Assembly: GCF_023078275.1 (NCBI RefSeq)
Contig: NC_062980.1
Coordinates: 2,550,001 to 2,614,000, forward strand
DNA: 64,000 nt
Direction: 5' to 3'
DNA from: Leguminivora glycinivorella
Lineage: Eukaryota > Arthropoda > Insecta > Lepidoptera > Tortricidae
In this document: positions 19,529 to 32,199 of the stretch, one piece after another
Position numbering within the stretch: the stretch's first letter is position 1
Layout of the letters: the number at the start of each line of letters is the position of its first letter
Program-made: the position numbers and the translations under genes
The notes under the pieces: generated by a model
What the model was told of the DNA's origin: nothing
The model's database searches: none
The model's input: only the letters and a program-made list of their open reading frames with translations

Positions 19529-22500
19529 CTACCTGAGGCGTGCGGAGCGCGGCTTGGCGGCGGAGCGCAGGCGGCGCGCGGCGGCGTCCACGCGCGCCAC
19601 GCGCACCACGGGCTGCAGCCAGCCGGCCAGGTTGCTGAGCGCGCGCTTCTTCTTCCTGCCCCGCTCCTCCGACGCCTCCTCGGACACGGAGGAGCGCGCC
19701 GACCCTCTCTTCGTCACCTTCTCCGCCTTCTTCTTGTCCTCGAGCAGCACCTTCACGTCGAGCCGCAGCGGCTTGTCGTCGGTCGGTCGCGTCGCGCTCG
19801 TCCTCCGACTTGACCTTCGGCGGCGCCGACTCCGCCTCGGGCTCGTCCTCGTCGCAGGTGTCGCCGGCCGTGTCTCCCGACGCGACCGAGGACCGGTCGA
19901 GGCTGCTCTCGGTCTTCTCGGAGCTGTCGGTGCGCGAGCCCTTCTTGGGCTTCTTCTTGTTTGGCCAGCCGGTCCTGTTTTTCTTTTTGAACCGTCCGCG
20001 GCGTCGGGCGCGGCGGCGCTCGGCGACCTCGGCGATCTCGTTGCGGATGATGTCGCAGGCGTCGCACTCGGACACGAGGCCGAGCACGTCGAGCGGCGCG
20101 GCGGCGACGGGGAGCGCGCCGCCGTCGACGTGGTCGAGCTCGTACTCGGCGGCGTCGTCGAACACGCCCGAGAGGAACTCGCGCAGCCGCTCGTCGGCCG
20201 CGCGCGCCTCGGAGGGCTCGGGCTTGAGGCTGAGCGCGTCGCTGCCGGTGTCCTCGGAGGCGGTGGACTTGTTGTCGTCGGCGCGGCGCAGCGCGGAGCC
20301 GAGCATGGCGAGCGTGGAGGCGTGCTCGCGCGGCGACTTGCGCGGGCGCGAGTCCTGCGCGGCGACGGCGGCGAGGCGCTTGTGCAGTTTCCTCGACTTG
20401 AGCCCGCGCGTGCCGTAGCGCTCGGAGCGCGGCTCGCGCGCGACCGGCCTCGGCACGGGCAGGTCGCTGAGCGGGCAGCAGTTCGGCTTCAGCGGCGGCA
20501 GCTGCCCGATCTCGTACGGCAACTTTGGCGACTTCGAATATAACGCTGAAACGGAACAAACTGTTTTTAGTACGAAAAAAGGCACTCTCAATTTGAAGGA
20601 AATTTGATAGTGAACATAGCAAATGATTTCGTAATTTTAGATAAAAATATGTCTTACCGAAACACCGCGGCACGTTCTTGACCGAGACCTGGTCGTGGTC
20701 CTGCCGCATGAAGGTCTCGAACCAGGGCTCGCTCCGCGGCACGCTCTCGAATGCGAACTCCAGCTGCTCCACGGCCGGCGTGTACTTGAGGCGGCCGTCC
20801 TCCCATTTCATACATTTCTCGACCGGTTCCTCCCGGAGCGGGCTTATTTCGGGCTCGGGCTCCGGGACCGGTTCGGGTTGCACGGCTAGTTCTATTTCAG
20901 GGGGCGGTTCGGGCTCGGGCGTGGGAGGTTTACATGGCGCGCGACGCGTTCTCCGAACAACGGGGACCACTCGTCGTTTCCGCCGCCGCTTGTCGTCGAG
21001 CCAACTATCTTCTTCAGACGACTCCTCTTTAAGTGCGGTGGGGCGCGCCTGCCGCCGCCGCTCTAGCGCCGGCGCGGGCTGCGGCGGCGTCTTCCGCCGC
21101 GGGGATTCCTTTTTTACTTCGTCATCATCATCGTCGTCATCGGAGGACGTCGAGCTGGTGGAGCTCGCGCGTTTCGGGAACATGAACTGCTCCGCCTCGT
21201 CGCTGAGGACGGACAGCTCGGAGCGTCTCACTTTTCTGAATTTGACTACGAGAGGTTTAGCGCCGTTGCAGGTAGGGGAGGAGTCCTTCCGTTTGGCGAC
21301 GAAGCCGCCACTGGAGCGGAGCTTGGTGCTGACGCCGACGACCTTGTAATACTGGCGGTCGTCCTCCGGCTTGCGGCAGCGGGTGCGGCGGGGCTCGTCG
21401 TCGAGGGCGCCGTTGAGCTTGCGGTCGAGGTCGCCGTTGCACACGTTGCGCAGGGAGCGGCGCTCGCCGTTGACGGGCAGGAAGGAGGCGCCGATGAGGT
21501 TGTCGAGCGCGAGGAAGTTGCTGGTGTCGCGCGCGAAGGCGGCGTGGCGCGGGGAGCGCGCGTGCGCGGCGAGGTCGGCGAACATGGCGCCGCACGCCTC
21601 GCAGTACCCGCCCAGCGGCTCCGCGTCCTCTTTCTCTTTTATCCGCGGACGGTTGTTCTTCCGCGTCATTCTGAAAATATTAACACTGTTTAGCTTCTAT
21701 TGACTATAAAATATATTGACATACAAAACCATTTTCTAGAGTTATTTTTGTTCACAGATTCACGCTATGACACATTCATATACCTACAAAAAAAAAAAAT
21801 TATGAATGAAATATTTTAAATATTTTACTTACTCTTTATTCTGCCCGATAGTATTTTGGTAATTATTATTGACCGCAACTCCTTGGTTAACAATGGGTTC
21901 CTTTTTCTCTTTCCTCTCCGGATTAGGTTCTAATGAGATCTCAGGCCACGCATCAAACTCCTTATACAGAGGCCTGCATTGTCTGAAAAAGGAAATCTTC
22001 TATAGATATGTTGTAATGTTAAAGTTATAGTAAAATTAGTTTAAAATTATGGTTCATACTTGTCCAAAAATTCAATCTTGATATAATGTTTTGTGAAGAG
22101 CCTGACATTCGACTTACGCGGGGCCGCGAAGAACGTGTCATACAGTTTATCCAATAGAGCTATAGCCTGAAAGATTAAATTAGCTGTAAATATATAAGGA
22201 ACGACAGAAAGCAGTTAGTAGGGAAGAGCGAATTTCCATTGGGTCATGTGTATAATTATTTCCCAAAAGAGTATCAGGTATTTAAAAAATAACCAATGGA
22301 AATAAGCAGGAAATATAGTAAGCATTATATATAGTATATAAAATCCTTAAATATAAGCTAGTTAATGTGATATCTACTTCTACATTTACATACAAGTAAA
22401 GTTGTATGCTTGTTTTGAGAGTGAAGATATTTTTTAACAAGCAGAGTAAGTCTTAGTAAGTCAGTGTTTTGCAACAGCAACCAACTTTTATCTTTTGAAA

Positions 22501-25500
22501 TGTTTGCTCTGACACCAAGAGATTAGAAATGTACAGGACATTTTGATAAAGGTAAAATTTTACCGTAAAATAGCCAAAGAAATAGTACCATTAATCAATT
22601 TCAACCAAACGGCTTAAATTTTTCTTCTTTAGAGAGTTGAAACTTTAGAAAATTGTTGAAATAATACCTACTATTTACTCATCACACTCACACTATCAAA
22701 CTTTTATCTGTTAGTCATTGCCATCTATGGCTCTTGCTCATAACTATGGAGGGACTTCCTCCATAGTTATGAGCAAGAACCATCTATCTCAGCAATGGAA
22801 AGAAAACCCAAGTCATTTATGCGACTCCCATATAGGACAGTATTCACATTAGATATTATGTGCATACACGGATGGCCAGGCGCATTTAGACTTTAAAATA
22901 GTAACACAACCGAAAATCATATATGCCTGCAGTTTTATCTAATTGGTATTTATTTAATTTGGAGATATGTCTGCTTGATTGTAACCTCCCATTAAGCTTT
23001 GCACTATTGTCAAACTCTAAGTCGCCCCGTTCAACCGGTGTTTGAGTATGTGCTATGTGAGCGGTATGTTGCTTTGCTTCTACACCGGATGCAATCCATA
23101 TCCACATGTTATCCAAAGGCTGAGAAATGCTGTTTAAGTGTTAATCTCTGTCCTCCGGACCTGAAATATATGACTACGCGCCATGTTGCGGAATTTTATT
23201 AGAACTATTTTCTTTATACTAAACTGAACTGTTACCACATACATCAAAATAACAGCACCCTCCTGAATAGTCATATATTTCTGGTCAGGCTTTACACTGG
23301 ATGCTATCACACATTATCCAAAGGCCAAGAGATAATGTGAAAACGGCCTAAGTGTTAATCTTTGTTCCGTTCCCTGGGTCAGCATGATCAGTTACCTTCT
23401 CAACAGAGAGCAGCACGTAATTGTGTGGGGTGGGCGCGCGGCGGACGCGGTCGAGCATGGCATCGGCGCGCGTGCGGGCGGAGTCACGGCGCCATGGCGC
23501 GGGCGCGGCCGCGGCGCCGGCGCTGTCGCTGTCGCGCACCACGTGCGTCACGCGCCCGCTCAGGCACACCTCTTGTTGCTGCAAACAGGACAACACGTCA
23601 AGCAAAACTTCCCAAACTGAGTGTAAAACTGTAGACAATAAAAAGATGCATTCTTATAGGTAGATGTCACTATACGCCACCCTAAGCAATTGCAGCGGCC
23701 GGCAGTGACGCGTCGAGCACTTTTAGTGTGAAATAATTTTAAAATTTATCGACATATTTAAAAAAAACCAGTATCACTTGACTAACTCAGATAGGTTGCT
23801 GCCGACCGCTGCCATTATGGTGTGAGCCGACCATAAGACGTACAGGAATTGAGGGAAGGCATGGAAAAATTTGCACGCATTCAGCAGGCCTCCATGGCCA
23901 AGTTCGTCATAGCAACTGCTAATAAAGGTGTAGTCGACTACAAAGAGATGTATCCACTTTTTCACCTTATTGCATTGTAATAAGGTGAAAAAGTGGATAC
24001 ATCTCTTTGTAGTCGACTGTACAATATACATTTGTCCATTTTTCCTTTAATTTTAAATTAATGTATGGCATCTGGGCAATTTTTAGTTTCTGAATAAACC
24101 ATTTTTTAACTTGTTTGAGCGAACTACAAGAATATAAAAGAATCATGCTTTTAAACATGAATCATCGTTATTTTAAAACAAAACCTAACTTTTGGGTTTG
24201 GGCAAATTAACATAATTTTATTACCTAAAAGTATAATTATAACATTTTTGCTGTCTTTACATGCTACCATAACAAACTAGATCATACTTAAATTAAATTT
24301 TAAAGTAACTAGAATGAAATAACTGTAAATTCCATGTGATTGAACAAGAATCCCAAATTTCAAATCTGGCAATATTATTAAGAGCGTTATAACATTTCGG
24401 CGTCGGGCGAAATTAGGTATTTTACCCGCCGCGCGAGCCCAATATGCCGACCCTTTCTAGCACGTCTTATCACTCGCTCGCACTACAATAATGGACAAAA
24501 CAATCTTGATCCTTTCTATGGAATTTTGATAACAACCACAATCTACTATCTCGATATAAACTTTTGGTTTCTAATAAACATTATTTTGTACGAAAATACG
24601 AGAATATAGCGCGAAATAATATCAATTATGTTAAAATTTATTTAAAAAATTAAAGTAATAATTATAAAAGTAGATCCCATCCCAAATATTTGCTTTTGTT
24701 ATATGATAAGTATTAGAGTAAAGTATATATTAATATGATGATAAAATAAGACAAATACAATTCTAATTACTTCAAGATGGTGCTCAGGGTCTGATGATGG
24801 AGCCAGATGGTGGTCACCAATACCAATGAACAATATGACTATACAACTTCGTGGTTTACATGTCATTCACTTTCATTTTCACTTTCACATTTCAAGTGCA
24901 TATACCACGAGTATAGGTTTTCGGGTGTGCTGATTTAAAAATTAATGACCGATTTGGAATCTGACATTGCTGACTGTCACTTTGACACAAAAGTCATCAT
25001 GGGTGTCGTAAAATAGGTTTTAGGGGGTGCTGATTCCAAAATTAATGACCAATGTGGAATCTGACATTGCTGACTGTCACTTTGACACAAAAGTCGTCAT
25101 GGGTGTCGTCAAATAGGTTTGCGGGGGTGCTGATTCCAAAATTAATGAACAATGTGGAATCTGACATTGCTGACTGTCACTTTGACACAAAAGTCGTCAT
25201 GGGTGTCGTAAAATTGGTTTTAGGGGTGCTGATTCCAAAATTAATGACCAATGTGGAATCTGACATTGCTGACTGTCACTTTGACACAAAAGTCGTCATG
25301 GGTGTCGTCAAATAGGTTTGCGGGGTGCTGATTCCAAAATTAAAGAACAATGTGGAATCTGACATTGCTGACTGTCACTTTGACACAAAAGTCGTCATGG
25401 GTGTCGTAAAATTGGTTTTAGGGGGTGCTCATTCCAAAAATAATGACCAATGTGGAATCTAACATTGCTGACTGCCACTTTGACACAAAAGTCATCATGG

Positions 25501-28500
25501 GTGTCGTAAAATAGGTTTTAGGGGGTGCTGATTCCAAAAATAATGACTAGTGTGGAATCTAACATTGCTGACTGTCACTTTGACACAAAAGTCATCATGG
25601 GTGTCGTCAAATAGGTTTCCGGAGGTGCTGATTTGAAAATTAATGACCGATTTGGAATCTTGACATTGCTGACTGTCACTTTGACACAAAAGTCGTCATG
25701 GGTGTCGTCAGAAAGGTTTCCGGGGGTGCTGATTCCAAAATTAACGACTATTTTGGAATCTCACAGTGCTAATTGTCATTTTGACAAAAGGAATCATGGG
25801 TGTAGTCAAATAGTTTTTAGGGGGTACTGATTCCAAAATTAATGAAATGATTTAAAAAGTAATGACCGATTTGGAACCTGACATTGCACAGTACCCCTGG
25901 AAACCTATTTGACGACACCCATAACGACTTTTATGTCAAAGTGACAGTCAGCAATGTCAGATTCCAAATTGATCATTAATATTGAGATCAGTACCCATGA
26001 AAACCTATTTGAAGACACCCATGATCACTTTTGTGTCAAAGTGACAGTCAACAGTGTCAGATTCCAAATTGGTCATTAGTTTTCAAACACCTCCGGATAC
26101 CTATTTGACGACACCCATGACGACTTTTGTGTCAAAGTGACAGTCAGCAATGTCAGATTCCAAATTGGTCACTAATTTTGGAATCAGCACCCCCTAAAAC
26201 CTATTTTACCGACACCCATGACGACTTTTGTGTCAAAGTGACAGTCAGAAATGTCAGATTGAACATTGGTCATTAATTTTGGAATCAGCACCCCCTAAAA
26301 CCTATTTTACGACACCCATGACGACTTTTGTGTCAGAGTGACAGTCAGCAATGTCAGATTGAACATTGGTCATTAATTTTGGAATCAGCACCCCTAAAAC
26401 CTATTTTACGACACCCATGACGACTTTTGTGTCAAAGTGACAGTCAGCAATGTCAGATTCCAAATTGGTCATTAATTTTGGAATCAGCACCCCCTAAAAC
26501 CTATTTTACGACACCCATGACGACTTTTGTGTCAAAGTGACAGTCAGCAATGTCAGATTCCAAATTGTTCATTCATTTTGTAATCAGCACCCCTAAAACC
26601 TATTTTACGACACCCATGACGACTTTTGTGTCAGAGTGACAGTCAGCAATGTCAGATTGAACATTGGTCATTAATTTTGGAATCAGCACCCCCTAAAACC
26701 TATTTTACGACACCCATGACGACTTTTGTGTCAAAGTGACAGTCAGCAATGTCAGATTCCACATTGGTCATTAATTTTGGAATCAGCACCCCCTAAAACC
26801 TATTTTACGACACCCATGAGGACTTTTGTGTCAGAGTGACAGTCAGCAATGTCAGATTGAACATTGGTCATTAATTTTGGAATCAGCACCCCCTAAAACC
26901 TATTTTACGACACCCATGACGACTTTTGTGTCAAAGTGACAGTCAGCAATGTCAGATTCCAAATTGGTCATTAATTTTGGAATCAGCACCCCTAAAACCT
27001 ATTTTACGACACCCATGACGACTTTTGTGTCAGAGTGACAGTCAGCAATGTCAGATTGAACATTGGTCATTAATTTTGGAATCAGCACCTCCTAAAACCT
27101 ATTTTACGACACCCATGACGACTTTTGTGTCAAAGTGACAGTCAGCAATGTCAGATTCCACATTGGTCATTAATTTTGGAATCAGCACCCCCTAAAACCT
27201 ATTTTACGACACCCATGACGACTTTTGTGTCAAAGTGACAGTCAGCAATGTCAGATTCCAAATTGGTCATTCATTTTGTAATCAGCACCCCTAAAACCTA
27301 TTTTACGACACCCATGACGACTTTTGTGTCAGAGTGACAGTCAGCAATGTCAGATTGAACATTGGTCATTAATTTTGGAATCAGCACCCCCTAAAACCTA
27401 TTTTACGACACCCATGACGACTTTTGTGTCAAAGTGACAGTCAGCAATGTCAGATTCCACATTGGTCATTAATTTTGGAATCAGCACCCCCTAAAACCTA
27501 TTTTACGACACCCATGATGACTTTTGTGTCAAAGTGACAGTCATCTGAGGTACTACATATTCGTAATCTGAAAGTAATCATGAATGAAATTGAATCGACT
27601 ATGATTCTGAATTATTGGTAATAGTAATGATTGTATAGATGATTAGTGATTCCTTTACATGTAATGGTAATTTACCGTTTCACTTGATTACATTACAAGT
27701 AATCTGACACCCAGTAGTGTCAGATTACAAAGTAAAATCAAGTAATCGTGTAATCCGGAATCGATTACGATTTCCCCATCTCTGGGTTTAGTTATATGGT
27801 TCATTGGTACTGGTGACCACCATCTGGCTCCATCATCAGACCCTGAGTACCACCTCTTGTCAAAGGTCTTGTTGAGACGAACCCAACGAGCCTAAGCACG
27901 AAGTCGTTTACTTACATGGTTCACTGGTACTGGTGACCACCTTCTGGCTCCATCATCAGATCCCGAGTACCATCTTGATGTGTCTTATCATCTTGACCGT
28001 ATTGTAATTTTCACATTTTTATCATCACAACGTTGTAATACTTTAACATTCAAACATAACAAAGTATTACAAAAGCAAATATTTACGGGTCTAGGATCAA
28101 ATTCGTTGGTCGCTGTTTACACACACACAATGTGAGGATAGCCCGTGTAGAAACAAGGCGTCCGACCCACACAACAATAAATATTCTCGACGTTTGCGAT
28201 GAAAACTCGGAGACCAAAGCGACATACGTCTTACCTGCTCGAGCTCCGGCGCGGCACTGAAATCGCAGGCGTCCGTCGCCGGTAAAATAGCGACAGGAAG
28301 GCTAGTTTTAAAAAAATTGGCAAAAAATCATGATAAAATATTATAACGACAAATGGATAACAGCAGTTTAAGCACATTGTGCAGATTATTTATATACTAA
28401 AATAACTTCGATAACATGTAGATTTTCGGAGAAATGATCACTTGTTTCGATGTATTTTCAAGACAAAATTGAGTTCGTTTTACTTTCAATTTCTCAATTT

Positions 28501-30914
28501 CAAAGGATTAAATGATAAATATTGTTTAATGGGCCTTAAGTACAAGATATTTGGAACTTAAATTTACCTCATTTATGAGAGTGATCTTATCAAATTGTAC
28601 ATAATAAGAGCTCCGAATTCTGTGCTTCACGCGGTTTTTCCTAAACGAGCATCAGAAAAACAATCATTACTAATTGAAAAAGCTTTTTTTTTTCATATGT
28701 TTTTTATTTAACCGACAGTTAATAAGATGTTCTAACTGAAACAAGTACTTTCACTGTCTTTTAGTATGAGTAAAGTGTACAATTTTGTCGATAAATATTG
28801 TGCATTTTACAATATATCGCCTTTTTTTGTCATAGCGCTCTTAATATATCTTGTAATTAAGTAGATTTAGTTTTCCCAACTTAGGTTCATTAAACAAACT
28901 TGATATACACACTATCTTTGACTTTACTTAATTAAAAATAAACTAGAAATGTGTTTATGGTCCCTGTGTTCAATATAAACAACCACATATTTGAGACTTT
29001 GCTATGCAGTTTCTCAAGGCACTTGCTCTCCATGACAAATGAAGTTTTCACATTCTTTATTCACTTTTAAAGCCTTTAGTGATGTTATTTTGAATTACAA
29101 GTTATAAATTAATATGCAAACAATTATTTAGACATTTGTACTATAGAAATGTTGGCAGTAAAATTTAATTAACTATAATAATTATTAGCAACTCTTATAA
29201 GAAAATCTGTCACTGTCAAAATAAAAAAAAAGCTAACAGTGCAGTCAGTAAACAAAATGTGAAAGTCAGCACAAAAGTTGCAGTGTGACCCGGCACGTAT
29301 GTCGCAACGCAATGCCCCCTTTACGGTAAAACGCTGATTTGGTCACAAGAGCATGCAGAGGAAGTGAGCATCAAGTAGTGGCATACAAGTATCTAGTTGA
29401 TGAGGTAACGGCGCCGCTCGGCGGTCGCCCGGCGCTCGGCGAGCTACATAATACACCGCACTTTTCCTTGAAATACCGTCAGCAAACGTAGCGCGTCGCC
29501 GGCACCGCGGCATCCCGCCCTTCGTTCGCTCCAACCGTCCCGCGCAAAAAAATAACATGCCCCCCGCACACACACCAAACTCACCCTTACGATACACGTC
29601 TTAAGAACCACATCCCCTTGAGGCGGTAAAAGTAATATCAACTGTCAAAAATTAAGCATACACACGCGTTACCGATAGAAAACTACATTTTTTGACCGCT
29701 TTTAAAATGAATAGAGTGCACCGCGGGCGTGAGGTTGCTACGCGCGGCCTCGGCCCGTTGCATTTCGCGCTGCGGCGGCGGCTCTAACGCGACCGTACAA
29801 AAGATGACCTAAAATCGAACGCAAGCTACGCGCCCGACTGGTCACTGTACAAACTATGTTTTAAACCGTTTTCTAAACAATTGTGACACAATCCCGGTGT
29901 CGGCTCAAGTATGTTACCGTTGCCGAACATATATACTTACACAAAAGCCGTCCGCAGGCCCCGCGCGCTCCGCTTATCACAAAAATAAGTAACTATATAC
30001 CAGTCAATGAGATGGACACTTCGTCACTGCTAGATTCACTCCGAATTGCAACACTCGCGTTAAATTTTTGTATTATTTAATGTAAAACTGTTATACAGAT
30101 AGTTTATGCAGTCAATGTAATAGTAATTATTAGTAAATAGGTACATTTGCTAAAGATATACGAAATATTCACAATAAACACACAAATCTGTCAGACAAGA
30201 TGGAGTTATTTCGCTTTAGTTTTTGTTTAGGTCGCTAGCGGCGCTGCCGTCGAGCGGAAGGGGCAACGGTTGTGATTGGTGGGTAACAATAACGTTCCGT
30301 TACTACGCAGATGTATACTGACGAACACAAGACTCAAATATTTTATTTATTTTATGCCAGTAGCTAGTAAATTAGATTCACCTCGTTATAAATAAATAAA
30401 AAAACAATTAATTGAACGAGTGTTATATAAAAATTATAAGCTTCTGTTACTTTTACAGTTAGATACCTAATCATAAATAATTTGTAATATTAGAAATGGA
30501 ACGTAGGTAAGGCGACGAAATTTGATAGACCTAAAAACAACCTAAATACCGTAGTCGATGTGGATTTCCTATTCATTGAACTTGCACTGCTACATAACCA
30601 AATACATGAAGCAATATGAAATGCAACGTATACCTTAAGGTCCTTAAGCTACGCATACGCAATGTGGAGTATGATTTTGGCGGTAAAAAAATGATATACT
30701 CACTAAACCCATGTCTTGAAGTCTTCTTGATATGGATCTACATAGTCCCTGGTCTTGAATATCCAAGTAAAAACAGAAATTTCTTCTCGCTGTGAAAGAA
30801 CAACACGGTGAAAAACAATTTATTAACTTGAATTTATATAAATTCTCCAAATAAGGGTTGAAAATATGGCGAACCTTGATTGAATTTTTCTTGACGACTC
30901 AAAGTTGACACCAT
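19529..30914 (-). CDS. chif: DBF4/chiffon, regulatory subunit of Cdc7 kinase, frame broken in last exon
   Basis: Minus-strand exons: 30875-30914 (tentative, weak GTTCGC donor), 30704-30789, 23396-23578, 22060-22166, 21833-21982, 20658-21670 and 19529-20545. All phases join. Exon 2 carries motif N (RRNFCFYLDIQDQGLC…), which continues into the BRCT-like segment GRVTHVVRD. Exons 4-5 carry motif M (RLFTKHYIKIEFLD / CRPLYKEFDAWPEISLE). Exon 6 carries the DBF4 zinc finger GGYCEACGAMFADLAAHARS, with CX2C and paired His. Motifs M and the finger bind and activate Cdc7 for origin firing in S phase. The C-terminal half is charged and disordered with Asp/Glu and Lys/Arg clusters. A GACC duplication at 19781-19788 breaks the frame about 80 codons before the natural stop. 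Without it the last exon is open to TAG at 19529 and the product is about 863 residues. Intron 3 holds a 3.2-kb fold-back element. Confidence 0.9.
22729..22783. repeat. Short perfect palindrome in a DBF4 intron
   Basis: 'gctcttgctcataactatggagg' and its reverse complement flank a 5-base loop. The hairpin is intronic, in the intron between 22167 and 23395. Confidence 0.9.
23933..24020. repeat. 88-bp near-perfect palindrome in DBF4 intron 3
   Basis: 'agtcgactacaaagagatgtatccactttttcaccttat' is followed after 7 bases by its complement. The arms are identical over about 40 bases and the outer ends diverge at once, so this is a young inverted duplication. Confidence 0.95.
24771..27980. mobile_element. 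Fold-back element with inverted 100-bp satellite arms
   Basis: Both outer ends carry the same inverted motif, 'tcaagatggt-ctc-gggtctgatgatggagccaga-ggtggtcacca': left at 24771-24820, right complemented at 27790-27845 and again at 27925-27980. Inside lie tandem 100-bp units built around 'tgacattgctgactgtcactttgacacaaaagtcgtcatgggtgtcgt'. About nine units run forward (24952-25885) and about seventeen run in reverse (25888-27545). There is no transposase ORF. Long inverted arms made of tandem repeats are the hallmark of Drosophila FB elements. A secondary AT-rich insertion lies at 27560-27770. Confidence 0.85.
27981..30703 (-). other. Remainder of DBF4 intron 3
   Basis: Intronic DNA between the fold-back element and the motif N exon. 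It includes an isolated exon-like stretch at 28235-28301 and a CpG-rich patch at about 29400-29830 with no recognisable gene. Short ORFs at 29343-29641 lack conserved protein features. Confidence 0.4.
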
Positions 30915-32195
30915 CTTCAATAAAAATCTTTGTATCTTTCCAAATTCACAACACAGTGCATGTAATGCTATTTATATATCACTCCATATTCCTTAGCGAC
31001 CCTATAACATTAAAACTAAGACACTAATTATATAAGAATAAGTTAATATTGATGCAAAACTAAAAATTAATTTTGCAAAATACGTTCGAACGTAGAAGTG
31101 TCATTGACAGCTGACACCAATAGAGCATAGACTTTGCTGACGTTGATCTATGGCCGAAAAAATCGATAAAGTGATCGATATCAGTATTCTTTCAGAACAC
31201 TCGGATCAAGTCGGATACGTACTATTCGATTCGATGTCATTCATTTTAAATCGATTGTATTTGTACAGTATGATAAAATTGATAAAATGCATGTTTCTCT
31301 GAATAATTAAATTAAATATTATCAAGCATATTGTTTAATTTTCTTACTAAATATTTAGATCGGTAGCATCTTGGCTGGTACCTACCTACCTACATACATT
31401 CGTCAATGCATTTAAATTCATTCCATAATACATATTGTACTTCGCGTCACTGCATGCAGCCAAATATTCTGGGAACAGGAAAATGAAACATGTGTAAGGT
31501 ATAGGTAAATATGACGCGGCAGAGGCCGGGCCCGAGCGGCCGGCGTACATGCCCGCTATGTACGTAGTTTATTGATTGCTCATGTTATGTGCGAACTGCC
31601 CGTCGAGTACAGTCAAGTGCAAAAATACGTATCGATTTTATCCGCTCAAAAATATGTACCGAGACCTTATTCCGCCGACATAAAGTGCTATGGGACATAT
31701 TTTTGATAAGTTGTACGCACCCATATTTTTACACTTGACTGTACCTAGGCGGCTAGGTAACACGATCACGATTCTGTAAGTTTATTTTGCAGCATCGCGT
31801 ATTATGTAGGTCGGTTCATTGCGGTTTTTATGAAATTAGTGTTCCGCTACGCGCTCGCGTTTTTTCCTAAAGTAATAAACTACATACAAACTAAATTTAA
31901 CATAGCATTAGAGTAGTTTAGAGTAATTAATTATTATTTTACATCTTGTCGCGATGATTAGTTTATTTTAGGCTTACCTCAGGTTGTCATAAAGCTTTCT
32001 TTACATCAATATCTTATATAATTTAAATCATCATCATCATTGTAATATGCAAAACCTTGACTAAGTACCTACCTTTTGATAAGTAATTTAGATCTCCAAG
32101 ATAACATAAACAACAGAAAATTAAATGATAGTCTATCATAAAACATTTCTAAACGCTAGAATTTTTAAGCATTATCAATGTTAGCTTCGATTAAA
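30915..32195. promoter_or_regulatory. DBF4 upstream region with two DRE-like sites
   Basis: Upstream of the proposed DBF4 start, 'aatcgataaagtgatcgatatc' (31161-31182) contains two ATCGATA cores, each 7 of 8 matches to the DRE consensus TATCGATA bound by DREF. DREF drives replication genes in insects, which suits DBF4. The site lies about 250 bp upstream of the tentative start. The rest holds a MITE and no gene. Confidence 0.35.
31608..31742. repeat. MITE with 'tacagtcaagtgcaaaaata' TIRs
   Basis: 'gtacagtcaagtgcaaaaata' at the left and 'tatttttacacttgactgtac' at the right are inverted repeats with one mismatch. The 95-bp interior is non-coding. Confidence 0.85.
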
Positions 32196-32199
32196 ATGA

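Noticed and set aside
19470..20543. Long plus-strand ORF opposite DBF4
   Set aside because: A GC-rich antisense shadow of the DBF4 last exon, with low-complexity Arg/Leu/Ala content and no motif.
24952..27545. CRISPR-like array
   Set aside because: Repeats are whole 100-bp tandem units in two opposed blocks with no spacers, in an insect intron.
29343..29641. Candidate short genes in the CpG-rich patch of DBF4 intron 3
   Set aside because: Two overlapping minus-strand ORFs of 65-84 residues with no recognisable domain or splice structure.
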